DNA from: an uncultured Gammaproteobacteria bacterium
GTDB taxonomy: Bacteria > Pseudomonadota > Gammaproteobacteria > GCA-001735895
Length of the DNA stretch: 64,000 bases
Direction of reading: 5' to 3'
Assembly: GCA_947259485.1 (NCBI GenBank)
Contig: CAMYLU010000004.1
Location: 1 to 64,000 of the forward strand
Every line of letters begins with the position of its first letter. Positions within the stretch are counted from its first letter, which is position 1. The notes beneath the pieces were generated by a model. That model had not been told where the DNA came from, did not search any database, and worked only from the letters and a program-made list of their open reading frames with translations. This document shows, one piece after another, positions 19,938 through 27,616 of this stretch. The translations under genes were made by a program, and so were the position numbers.

Positions 19938-21308
19938 ATGAGTGCGAATGCTAATTTTGAAAATAAGATGGCTGAACACGCGTCACATGGAGCTAAGGAA
20001 GATATAGCTGTCTCGGCAAGGCCAGGGGTGATCCTGTCCGAACCGTGTAAAACCTGCGTGACCCCCTCTGTTGTAACTCAACTGGACCGCTGGATTGCCA
20101 GGCAAATGATGGAAGTGGTGGGAAATCCGCCCATTGTGCTGATACTCTGGGATGGCGTCGCGGTTACACCGCCGGTCACGAATCCGATCGCGACTATCCG
20201 CTACTACAATCGCAGTGCGATGATCAAAACCATTTTGAATCCCGAGCTTTATTTCGGCGATTTGTATTCGACCGGTCAGGCCACGGTTGAAGGCGATCTG
20301 GTCAGGTTTTCGGAGATTATCTATTCGAATCTCGAGGACGGCGGCAGAGGTGGCTGGTTTAAGCGAGCCATAATTTGGCTGGGACACCGACGCATTGCCA
20401 ACTCTCACGATAAGGCCAAAGACAATATCTATCACCATTACGATATCGGTAACGATTTCTACAGGCTATGGCTGGATACCGAGGTAATGCAGTATACCTG
20501 CGCCTATTTTTCGGATCCGGATATGACGCTCGAACAGGCGCAGGTAGCAAAGTTGCACCATGTTTGCCGCAAGCTGCAACTCAAGCCCGGCGATAGCGTT
20601 GTCGAAGCGGGCTGCGGTTGGGGCGGGCTGGCGCTGTTCATGGCCAAACATTACGGTGTCAACGTCAAGGCCTACAACATTTCAAAAGAGCAGGTTGCGC
20701 ATGCCCATTGCGTGGCGGAAAAGGAAGGACTGGCCGACAAGGTTCAATATGTCCTCGACGACTATCGCAACATCGAAGGCCAATTCGACGCCTTTGTCTC
20801 GGTCGGAATGCTGGAGCACGTCGGTAAAGCAGATTTCCCAACCCTGGGCAAGGTATTAGACCGCTGCCTGAAGCCGGAAGGACGGGGGCTGATCCATACA
20901 ATTGGCCGTAACCGTCCTGCACCGATGAACGCCTGGATCGAACGTCGCATTTTCCCGGGTGCTTATCCGCCGAGCCTCAAGGAAATGATGGAGATATTCG
21001 AACCGAATAAGCTATCGATTCTCGACACCGAAAACCTGCGCCTGCATTACTCCAGGACGCTGCAACACTGGCTACACCGATACGAGCAAAACACTGACAA
21101 GGTTCGTACGCTGATGGACGAGGAATTTGTCAGGGCCTGGCGGCTTTATCTCGCCGGCTCGATCGCGGCTTTCAACGTTGGCGAACTGCAGCTGTTCCAG
21201 GTCGTATTTTCAAGAAGCAGAAATAACCAGTTACCCTGGTCGCGCGCTCACCTGTATCGGGATCAGGCAGCCCAGTCGACGTCGCAGCGAGAGCAGATCG
21301 ACGTTTGA
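19938..21308 (+). CDS. Cyclopropane-fatty-acid synthase-like lipid methyltransferase
   Basis: SAM-dependent methyltransferase of the CFA synthase family acting on unsaturated acyl chains of phospholipids. An N-terminal lipid-binding part (about 50-150) is followed by NIYHHYDIGNDFYRLWLD, YTCAYFSDPDMTLEQAQ, the SAM motif VVEAGCGWGGLALFMAK near residue 218, and VSVGMLEHVG. I prefer the ATG at 19938; a GTG at 19929 would add three residues. It faces a DHCR24-like flavin enzyme (21365-22702), the partner class in 10-methyl branched fatty-acid synthesis, so it may methylenate oleate or vaccenate rather than cyclopropanate. Plain CFA synthase remains possible. Confidence 0.86.
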   Translation: MSANANFENKMAEHASHGAKEDIAVSARPGVILSEPCKTCVTPSVVTQLDRWIARQMMEVVGNPPIVLILWDGVAVTPPVTNPIATIRYYNRSAMIKTILNPELYFGDLYSTGQATVEGDLVRFSEIIYSNLEDGGRGGWFKRAIIWLGHRRIANSHDKAKDNIYHHYDIGNDFYRLWLDTEVMQYTCAYFSDPDMTLEQAQVAKLHHVCRKLQLKPGDSVVEAGCGWGGLALFMAKHYGVNVKAYNISKEQVAHAHCVAEKEGLADKVQYVLDDYRNIEGQFDAFVSVGMLEHVGKADFPTLGKVLDRCLKPEGRGLIHTIGRNRPAPMNAWIERRIFPGAYPPSLKEMMEIFEPNKLSILDTENLRLHYSRTLQHWLHRYEQNTDKVRTLMDEEFVRAWRLYLAGSIAAFNVGELQLFQVVFSRSRNNQLPWSRAHLYRDQAAQSTSQREQIDV

Positions 21309-21364
21309 GGCTCGCACAGCTAAAGCTGCTGCGCGTGTTTCGATGATGTTTCCGATTCAGCGCA

Positions 21365-22702
21365 CTACTGCTTGAGCACGCACTTTTGGTAGAGATTTTT
21401 CAGGCGCCCCTGCGGGTCGTATTTCTGTTTGAGCTCGAAATACTGGTCGCCATCGTATAGCTGCCAGAACTTGTCCTCGTCATAGTAGGCATCGGAATAA
21501 AGGGATTTGACGCCGCCGAGCTGACTCACTTTTGCCTCTATTTTTCGGTTGAAATAGCCGCTTTCATGCTTGTCGGGGTTGGGCACGATATCCCAGAAAC
21601 CGAAATTGATGAAAAGCCCGTCTCCATGGAGCGGGTATAACGGGTAACGCCGCGTCGGGTCATGGCCGCCGATGGGGCACATCCAGACCGGGCGAATTCC
21701 TATCTCTTCGACAAAAAAGCGCAGAAAATCAGGCGCCTTCTCGATCGGGATATCGACATCCTGGACAACCCCTTCGGGGTGGCGATCCAGCAGATTATTG
21801 ATAAATGCGGTGAGTCCGACGCGATTATTCCAACGCATCACCTTCTGATAGGAGATCGAGTTGAGCAGCCTTCGACCGAGGATCAGTCGCATCGGCAGGT
21901 TTTGCACGTACAGATTTTTCGAACACCAGAACCAGTCCGTATCCCAGCGCCAGATATAGTCGTGCACGCTCAGGTAGTCCTCGCTGCGTTCCCGGATCGA
22001 GCGGAAGAACATCTTAAGCCATGTGTAATCACTGGTATAGGGGGCCGTATCGGTAAACCTGGCCAGGGTAAGGTAAAGCTCGCGTTCATTGAAAATCGAG
22101 CCATCAATAAAATCCACATCGCTTTTACTGGCCTCATTGACAGCATAAAAATAGTCGTCAATATCGGTATAACGGAAGTGTCGCAGCTCGACAAAAGGTT
22201 TAACCGGCATGGTCCGGGCGCTGAGTTTGAGGATGTAACCCAGTGTCCCGTAGGAGTTCGGGATACCGAAAAACAGGTCGGAATACTCGTTTTCGGGGGT
22301 GCAGGTAACGACTTCACCGTCGGCAAGCAGGATGTCCATACTGCTCACCGATTCGTGCGGAAGACCATGACGGAAAGAAGATGACTCGATGCCGATACCC
22401 GAAACCGCGCCACCAATCGTAATTGATTTCAGTTGCGGCACGACCAGTGGCATACAGTGTTGTTGCAGACAGGCATCGGCAAGTCGTTCATAAGTCGCCA
22501 TACCTTCGACCTCGACGACCTGGTTCTCCGTATCGACTGCCAGTACCTGGTTGAGGCAACCAACGTCAAGTTTTGAAACGCCTGCTGTACCGCGGGTTCT
22601 GAACAAGTTGGATGTAGCTTTTTCAAGACGAACGGCTTTTGTGCTGTGACGCAGCTGGGTGCTTAAATCCTGTTTCTTTTGCTGGTAAGTCGAATGGGTC
22701 AT
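21365..22702 (-). CDS. DHCR24-like FAD-binding oxidoreductase
   Basis: FAD enzyme of the PCMH/GlcD type. The flavin domain shows SITIGGAVSGIGIESSSFRHGL, ILLADGEVVTCTPENE and DLFFGIPNSYGTLGYILKL, strikingly like eukaryotic delta(24)-sterol reductase and the bacterial flavin reductases (BfaA/TmsA) of 10-methyl fatty-acid synthesis. I use the ATG at 22702 (MTHSTYQQKK), giving 445 residues. Longer starts would run into the tRNA-Arg gene just upstream. No N-terminal signal is seen. The gene faces a CFA-like methyltransferase tail to tail with 56 bases between them. The inferred role is reduction of a methylene-acyl chain; the alternative is another lipid desaturation or reduction. Confidence 0.82.
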   Translation of the reverse strand: MTHSTYQQKKQDLSTQLRHSTKAVRLEKATSNLFRTRGTAGVSKLDVGCLNQVLAVDTENQVVEVEGMATYERLADACLQQHCMPLVVPQLKSITIGGAVSGIGIESSSFRHGLPHESVSSMDILLADGEVVTCTPENEYSDLFFGIPNSYGTLGYILKLSARTMPVKPFVELRHFRYTDIDDYFYAVNEASKSDVDFIDGSIFNERELYLTLARFTDTAPYTSDYTWLKMFFRSIRERSEDYLSVHDYIWRWDTDWFWCSKNLYVQNLPMRLILGRRLLNSISYQKVMRWNNRVGLTAFINNLLDRHPEGVVQDVDIPIEKAPDFLRFFVEEIGIRPVWMCPIGGHDPTRRYPLYPLHGDGLFINFGFWDIVPNPDKHESGYFNRKIEAKVSQLGGVKSLYSDAYYDEDKFWQLYDGDQYFELKQKYDPQGRLKNLYQKCVLKQ

Positions 22703-22747
22703 AAAACAATCGTCAAGGGCAGGCTGTTTTGTTCGACAGCAAAATGG

Positions 22748-22824
22748 TGGTGTCCCCGGCAGGAATCGAACCTGCAACCTACGCCTTAGGAGGGCGTCGC
22801 GCTATCCAGTTGTGCCACGGGGAC
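22748..22824 (-). tRNA. tRNA-Arg (anticodon CCU)
   Basis: On the minus strand a 77-nt tRNA folds: acceptor GTCCCCG / CGGGGAC with discriminator A and an encoded CCA tail. The anticodon stem ACGCC / GGCGT frames the loop CTCCTAA, with anticodon CCT. The T-arm reads GCAGG-TTCGATT-CCTGC. It is very like E. coli argW tRNA-Arg(CCU). I found no second copy of its 3' end in the window, so there is no sign of an integrated element here. Confidence 0.97.
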
Positions 22825-22835
22825 ATTAATCGGAA

Positions 22836-22845
22836 ATTGTAACAG
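22836..22845 (-). promoter_or_regulatory. Candidate extended -10 promoter of tRNA-Arg
   Basis: On the minus strand TGTTACAAT, an extended -10 (TG-n-TACAAT), ends 11 bases before the tRNA 5' end. That is a fitting distance for a tRNA promoter. The -35 (TTCGCG at 17 bp) is weak. Confidence 0.45.
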
Positions 22846-22937
22846 AGCAAGCCCGCCTCGCGAAAATCAACTCTTTGCTAATAAATACGGGTAACCCGGG
22901 TCGTGCCGGGCCCATTGTTAACGACTGGCAAAACCAG

Positions 22938-23936
22938 TTACTCCTGGTAGTAATAGTCGTATTTAACCAGCAGGCTGCGCATGAAATCCCAGGCTTCGTT
23001 ATAGGTCAGCCCGCTGTCGTCGGGAATAATGATTTTAACGTAAAGATTTTTACCATGCTCGCGCTTTAGCTGTGCCAGGCGGGTTTCAACTTCGGCCAGG
23101 CTAAGCGTGCTGAAATCCCTGTCGCCGGGTTGTTTGTATCGAATTACGTTCCCGGATTCACCCTTGACATAGTAAACCTGGGCTATGTACTTGCCCCTGG
23201 CGGTACGCGCCGGCTTGATCAGCTCTTCATATTTAGACTTGACCGTTTCGTAGTCGCCTTTGAGCGTCAGCAGCTGCTGATTGTAGGATTCGATTTGCTG
23301 GTTCAGCAATGCCTTGTCCTGGGTTAGCTGGGCAATGCTTTGTTGTTGTCGTTTGCTTGATTCCGAAAGGCCCTCGATCTGTTTGCGCGCCGTATCCAAC
23401 AGGGTCTTGGTTCGATCACTCTCCAGTTGCTGCTGCGCCAACTGTTGATTCAGGAGCGCTAGCTGTCGTGACAATTCCTCGGTTTGGGTGGTCGCGCTTT
23501 CGATGTCGAGATTTGCCGTGGCCAACTGTGTCTGTGTCTGTTTGAGGGAGAATATCAACTCGCTATTTTGCAATTCCATCGAGGCAATTCGGGTTTCCTG
23601 TTCACGTATTGCAGTTTGAGCGAGATCAAGCTCCTCTTCTTTCCTTAACAGGCGTAAACGCAGAATCGAATTACTTTGTTCGGCGTTAGCGAGGCGTTCC
23701 TCGAGCGTCGCATTTTCCTGCGAGGTCGATTCGATCATTTGCGACGCAATCTGTTCGGCGGCGATACTTTCCTGCAGCTCGGCAACCAGCTGCCAGTTGC
23801 GAACCACGAGCAGGCTGGTGGCCATCAGGAAAATCATCGTGATCACCATCATGATATCGGTGAACGAGGGCCAGAAGCTGTTTTCGCCACCGATGCCGGC
23901 ATGGCTGCCACCGATGGATGGAAAAGCGCTATCCAT
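22938..23936 (-). CDS. MotB/ExbD-like motor subunit with long coiled coil
   Basis: 332-residue inner-membrane protein without a recognised name. A short cytoplasmic N-terminus leads to FWPSFTDIMMVITMIFLM, a single membrane span (about 27-45). Its D27 sits where MotB, TolR and ZorB have the proton-carrying aspartate. A coiled coil rich in Q and E follows (about 50-255). The last 75 residues form a small alpha/beta domain (YVKIIIPDDSGLTYNEAWDFMRSLL) that looks like the ExbD/TolR periplasmic fold. No OmpA-type peptidoglycan-binding motif is present. It lies six bases after the MotA/ExbB-like gene, so the two form a stator-like unit. Function unknown. Confidence 0.75.
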   Translation of the reverse strand: MDSAFPSIGGSHAGIGGENSFWPSFTDIMMVITMIFLMATSLLVVRNWQLVAELQESIAAEQIASQMIESTSQENATLEERLANAEQSNSILRLRLLRKEEELDLAQTAIREQETRIASMELQNSELIFSLKQTQTQLATANLDIESATTQTEELSRQLALLNQQLAQQQLESDRTKTLLDTARKQIEGLSESSKRQQQSIAQLTQDKALLNQQIESYNQQLLTLKGDYETVKSKYEELIKPARTARGKYIAQVYYVKGESGNVIRYKQPGDRDFSTLSLAEVETRLAQLKREHGKNLYVKIIIPDDSGLTYNEAWDFMRSLLVKYDYYYQE

Positions 23937-23942
23937 CGGTGT

Positions 23943-24884
23943 CTACTGTTCCTTCTCGGGAGGCGGCAGACGGAAACCTTCGCGTAGTATGCCTTTGATT
24001 GACTCCATTTCAGCGCCCAGGTTATCGATTTGCTCTTGATTTGCGGTGATTGTCTGCTGCAGTGTCATTGCCGAATTGTGGTAAAGCTCCTGGGTTGCTT
24101 TCAGGTTGTCAGCAGCATAGACGACCGATTTGATCAGGTCCCCCATTTTATGGACGATATCGTCACCGGAGCGGACATATTGGGGTAGTAGATAGACCGA
24201 GGTCAGGTGTTCGATGCCACTGAGAAAATGGGTTTGCACGTCATTCAGGCGCGTGTAAAAGTAACCGAAGATGCCATAGGCAACGATGGCAGTAATGGTC
24301 GTCGAAAGCGCGGTTGACATGCCATGGATAACCAGCCCCATGCCACCGAGACTGGCATCGGCCGAATCGATCAAATCTGAGGCGCCGAGTAATGCGATCG
24401 ACAAGGATACGATGGTGCCGAAAACACCGGTCAGAATTAGAATATTGTTGATGTAGCGAACCAACCCGAAGTGCGTGGCTTCATCCGCGTTTAGCATTGC
24501 AGCGAGCGCACCATGGTTGATTTCACCGTGGGCTTTTTGTATCGAAAGCATCGTCGCGTGCCGCCTGGCGACAATCGAATCAGCTGGCAGACCCTCCATT
24601 AAATCAGGTTTTAACGAATCGACGTTATTGACAAAAGCGGCAATGGTGGCTTCTTCCCGGCGATAACGCAGCAGGTGATAAAGAATGTTACCCAGTCCGA
24701 TGATAAGCAGGCCCAGGATCGCACTGTTGATGGCAATTCCGATATTGGTTAGCTGGTTTTCAAAGTAAAACGGGTAAATAACATCAAAATTCAGCACGAT
24801 CAGTATGATCGTCGCTGCGACAACAACGCTAAACTGGGTGATAATTTTCAGGCTGAGACTGGTCTGCAGGCGCCGAACTTCCAT
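23943..24884 (-). CDS. MotA/TolQ/ExbB-family proton-channel subunit
   Basis: 313-residue polytopic inner-membrane protein. Two N-terminal spans (about 13-40 and 47-72) are followed by a cytoplasmic loop and two long helices (NNILILTGVFGTIVSLSIAL; HGMSTALSTTITAIVAYGIFGYFY), the pattern of MotA/TolQ/ExbB channels. A C-terminal cytoplasmic tail of about 90 residues has helical character and ends PPPEKEQ. It is first in a two-gene unit with the MotB/ExbD-like gene. No flagellar, tolAB-pal, tonB or Zorya (zorC/D) genes are present, so the process it powers is unknown. Confidence 0.83.
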   Translation of the reverse strand: MEVRRLQTSLSLKIITQFSVVVAATIILIVLNFDVIYPFYFENQLTNIGIAINSAILGLLIIGLGNILYHLLRYRREEATIAAFVNNVDSLKPDLMEGLPADSIVARRHATMLSIQKAHGEINHGALAAMLNADEATHFGLVRYINNILILTGVFGTIVSLSIALLGASDLIDSADASLGGMGLVIHGMSTALSTTITAIVAYGIFGYFYTRLNDVQTHFLSGIEHLTSVYLLPQYVRSGDDIVHKMGDLIKSVVYAADNLKATQELYHNSAMTLQQTITANQEQIDNLGAEMESIKGILREGFRLPPPEKEQ

Positions 24885-24939
24885 AGCGGGAATCTCTGGT
24901 TGATTTAGGTAATCTCAATAACCGAGCGAGCACCGGCAT

Positions 24940-24966
24940 TTAATAATGTTTTCAGAAGGAAGTCAA
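24940..24966 (-). promoter_or_regulatory. Candidate promoter of the motor gene pair
   Basis: On the minus strand TTGACT (24961-24966) and TATTAA (24940-24945) are separated by 15 bp, about 55 bases upstream of the motor A-subunit ATG. The spacing is short, so this is tentative. Confidence 0.3.
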
Positions 24967-25008
24967 AACGGCCAGCTTATACAGGGCCAAATCCCGTAGC
25001 CGACTTTG

Positions 25009-25043
25009 CCTGGGACCGGGTAGCCGAGAATTACGGTTCCAGG
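25009..25043. other. Stem-loop in the gap between the cystathionine beta-synthase gene and the motor genes
   Basis: CCTGGGACCG (25009-25018) pairs with CGGTTCCAGG (25034-25043) over 10 bp with one G-T position. The loop is 15 nt. There is no T-run on either strand, so it is not a classical intrinsic terminator. It lies downstream of the cystathionine beta-synthase stop and upstream of the motor promoter. The rest of the 222-base gap shows only an 8-bp direct repeat, GTAGCCGA (24996 and 25020). Confidence 0.35.
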
Positions 25044-25106
25044 TTCAGGCAGGGGCGTGATTCCCGGTTGGTAAAAAACATCGTTTCTCGACTGGCCGGG
25101 TCGCCG

Positions 25107-26474
25107 CTAGTCCATGGTCTTGCGCAGGTGGTTAATCAAGTCGATCTGGGTGATCAAGCCGTAAAAATCATTGCCATCGGCAATGATTGCTACCTTGTCT
25201 TCTTTGAATAGCGTAACAATATCGTCGATGTCGGCCGACGGGGCCACGGTTTCGAGCCCTTTGACCATCACTTCTGCGACTTTCATCTGGAAGTTGTCCT
25301 CGTCTTCGTAAATACCCAGTAAAATATCTGATTCGTCGATCAAACCGACAATATGGCCATCGTCTACCACCGGCAATTGTGATACGTCGAACATGCGCAT
25401 ACGCTTGTAGGTAGTGATCAGGTTGTCCTCGGAAGTTACCGTGACGACATCGCCGCTATCCATCGGTCGAGCGATCAGGTCGCGTAAATCACCGTGACTT
25501 TCACGTTCCAGCAGGCCCTGGTCGGCCAGCCAGGAATCGTTAAAAGACTTGTTTAAATACTTGTTACCGGTATCGCAGGCAAACGTCAGCACGCGCTTCG
25601 GTGTGGTTTGTTCGCGACAGTAGCGTAGTGCCGCTGTCAGCAGGGTGCCGGTCGACGAGCCCGCTATGATCCCTTCCTTGCGCAATAATTCACGTTGGGC
25701 TTGAAATGCGTCCCTGTCACTGACCGAATAGCCTTTCTTGACCAGGCTGATATCGCAAATCGGTGGCATGAAATCCTCGCCGATACCCTCGACCAGCCAG
25801 GAACCTGCCTGCGGTGTATGACCGGTGTTGATGGTTTCGGCAAGAATCGAGCCTTCCGGGTCGGCGACGATCATTTCGCAGCCGGGTGCGTGTTCATGGA
25901 AGTACCAGCCAAGTCCGGTCACGGTGCCGCTCGATCCCACTCCGACTACCATGGCATCGAGCTTGCCCTCCATTTGGCGCAGAATTTCCGGCCCGGTATC
26001 GACGCGATGGGTTTTTGGATTGTTGGGGTTGGAAAACTGGTCGATAAAATACGAGTTCGGGATTTCGGCAGCGAGGCGCTTGGCATAGTCCTGGTAGTAT
26101 TCAGGGTGGCCTTTCTGAACGTCGGAACGGGTCAGGCGCACGTCGACGCCCATGGCGCGGATGTGGCGTATCTTGTCAGGGCTCATTTTGTCCGGAATCA
26201 CCAGGATCAACTTGTAACCCTTTTGTGCGGCGACCAGGCCGAGACCAAGACCGGTATTTCCAGCTGTCGCCTCAATTATCGTGCCGCCAGGCTTGATTTT
26301 GCCTTCTTCCTCGGCAGCTTCGATCATGGTTACCGCGATCCTGTCCTTAATCGATCCGCCGGGATTCTCGGATTCCATTTTTATGAAAAGCTCGCAGGGG
26401 CCGGTATCGAACTGTTTGAGTTTAAGAATGGGCGTGTTGCCAATCAGTTCAAGTACAGAATTATAAATCTTCAT
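25107..26474 (-). CDS. Cystathionine beta-synthase
   Basis: PLP enzyme condensing homocysteine with serine to cystathionine, first step of reverse transsulfuration. The catalytic domain (1-320) has IGNTPILKL, the PLP lysine K43 in NPGGSIKDR, EATAGNTGLGLGLVAAQKGY and the phosphate loop GVGSSGTVTGLG. The C-terminal part (about 335-455) is a CBS-domain pair (VTSEDNLITTYKRMRMFDVSQLPVVDD; APSADIDDIVTLFKEDKVAIIADG), usual in cystathionine beta-synthases but not in cysteine synthases. Last of three minus-strand genes, 21 bases after the enolase-superfamily gene, with the cystathionine gamma-lyase-like gene first. The three are probably one operon. Confidence 0.92.
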   Translation of the reverse strand: MKIYNSVLELIGNTPILKLKQFDTGPCELFIKMESENPGGSIKDRIAVTMIEAAEEEGKIKPGGTIIEATAGNTGLGLGLVAAQKGYKLILVIPDKMSPDKIRHIRAMGVDVRLTRSDVQKGHPEYYQDYAKRLAAEIPNSYFIDQFSNPNNPKTHRVDTGPEILRQMEGKLDAMVVGVGSSGTVTGLGWYFHEHAPGCEMIVADPEGSILAETINTGHTPQAGSWLVEGIGEDFMPPICDISLVKKGYSVSDRDAFQAQRELLRKEGIIAGSSTGTLLTAALRYCREQTTPKRVLTFACDTGNKYLNKSFNDSWLADQGLLERESHGDLRDLIARPMDSGDVVTVTSEDNLITTYKRMRMFDVSQLPVVDDGHIVGLIDESDILLGIYEDEDNFQMKVAEVMVKGLETVAPSADIDDIVTLFKEDKVAIIADGNDFYGLITQIDLINHLRKTMD

Positions 26475-26495
26475 AATCGGTTGCCGTGATCAGGG

Positions 26496-27605
26496 TTAAA
26501 ATTGGGAGCCATTATAACTGATGCGATGATCGCTGAGCGCAATCCATTCGGGATCGATCTCGATGCCCCAGCCGGGTTTATCGGGTATCGATACGTTGCC
26601 ATCCCTGATTTCAAAAGCAGGGCTGAAAATATTCTCCTGCCATGGGTAGTAGTCGTTGCCTTCAATTGAAAACTCGACATATTTTCCGGCATTTTCGATT
26701 GCCGCCATGAAGTGTATCGAAAACAGCGTGACCAGGCTCAGGTTTGCTGAATGCAGGGTGCAGGGGATACCGGCCTGTTTGGCGTAGTTCGCGACCTGTA
26801 GCGTACGGGTGATGCCGCCCATGTAGCAGATATCGGGCTGCACGATGTCGACCGCGTGGCTGTCGATCATCTGTTTCCAGACGATCATATTATTGTCCTG
26901 CTCTCCGCCGGTAACGTCGATATCGAGTGCGGCGCTGACTTCACGGGTCCACTCGAGTTCCCAGTAGGGACAGGGCTCTTCGTAGTGACTGATGCCGTAA
27001 TCGGCAAGCAGTTGCCCGACTTCGATCGCTTTCCTCGGGGTATAACCGCTGTTTGCATCCACCATCAGCGTGACATCATCGCCGAGGGTAGAGCGCATGG
27101 TTTTGACGATTTCCTCGGTGCGCCCGGGCCACTGGTCGACGTCATGACCACATTCGCGTGCGATGCGAAATTTAAACGAGTGATATCCGTATTGCTCGCG
27201 CAGCGCGAGCATGCGCTCGGCTTCCTGCTGAGGTGTTATTTCCCGTTTCATGCTCGAGGCATAGACTGGAAATTCAGCGCGCTTACCACCGAGCAGCTGT
27301 TGCACGCTTTTACCGGCGCGCTTACCACGTATATCCCATAACGCGGTATCGACCCCACAAAGTGCGCGGTAGAGATAAGTGCCCTGGAACTTGTGCTCAC
27401 GGTCCAGCACGATTGCAGTTATCGCGTCTATATCGGTCGCGTCCATACCCAGTACGTGGCTGGCGACCTGGCGGTGGACAACTTCGGCGGTTATATCCGC
27501 ATTGTAGGGCGATACCTGGCCCCAGCCCTCGTCACCTTCATCGGTACGAACCCGCACCAGCGTAACGTACTCGGTGGCAAAGGTTTCGACGCTGGTAATG
27601 AGCAC
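26496..27605 (-). CDS. Enolase-superfamily (mandelate racemase-like) enzyme
   Basis: 369-residue member of the mandelate racemase/muconate-lactonizing group, acting by metal-assisted alpha-proton abstraction from a carboxylate. An N-terminal capping domain is followed by a barrel with metal ligands D183 (MVDANSGY), the EEP at 209-211 and E235 (TGGEQ). The catalytic candidates K145 and R147 (FKFR) lie on one side, and D258 with H285 (QPDIC, TLHSAN) form a His-Asp dyad on the other, spaced 27 residues as in mandelate racemase. Substrate cannot be read from sequence; acid-sugar dehydratase or racemase are both possible. It sits oddly between two reverse-transsulfuration genes. Confidence 0.86.
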   Translation of the reverse strand: MLITSVETFATEYVTLVRVRTDEGDEGWGQVSPYNADITAEVVHRQVASHVLGMDATDIDAITAIVLDREHKFQGTYLYRALCGVDTALWDIRGKRAGKSVQQLLGGKRAEFPVYASSMKREITPQQEAERMLALREQYGYHSFKFRIARECGHDVDQWPGRTEEIVKTMRSTLGDDVTLMVDANSGYTPRKAIEVGQLLADYGISHYEEPCPYWELEWTREVSAALDIDVTGGEQDNNMIVWKQMIDSHAVDIVQPDICYMGGITRTLQVANYAKQAGIPCTLHSANLSLVTLFSIHFMAAIENAGKYVEFSIEGNDYYPWQENIFSPAFEIRDGNVSIPDKPGWGIEIDPEWIALSDHRISYNGSQF

Positions 27606-27616
27606 CTGAACCTGGC

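Noticed and set aside
21662..22384. 240-codon plus-strand frame opposite the DHCR24-like gene
   Set aside because: Shadow of a well-supported flavoenzyme on the minus strand.
22748..22824. Integration site of a genomic island at tRNA-Arg
   Set aside because: No integrase gene and no repeated copy of the tRNA 3' end found in the window.
22938..24884. Zorya anti-phage system
   Set aside because: The MotA/MotB-like pair superficially fits ZorA/ZorB, but the B subunit lacks an OmpA domain, the A subunit lacks the very long tail, and no zorC, zorD or zorE gene is near.
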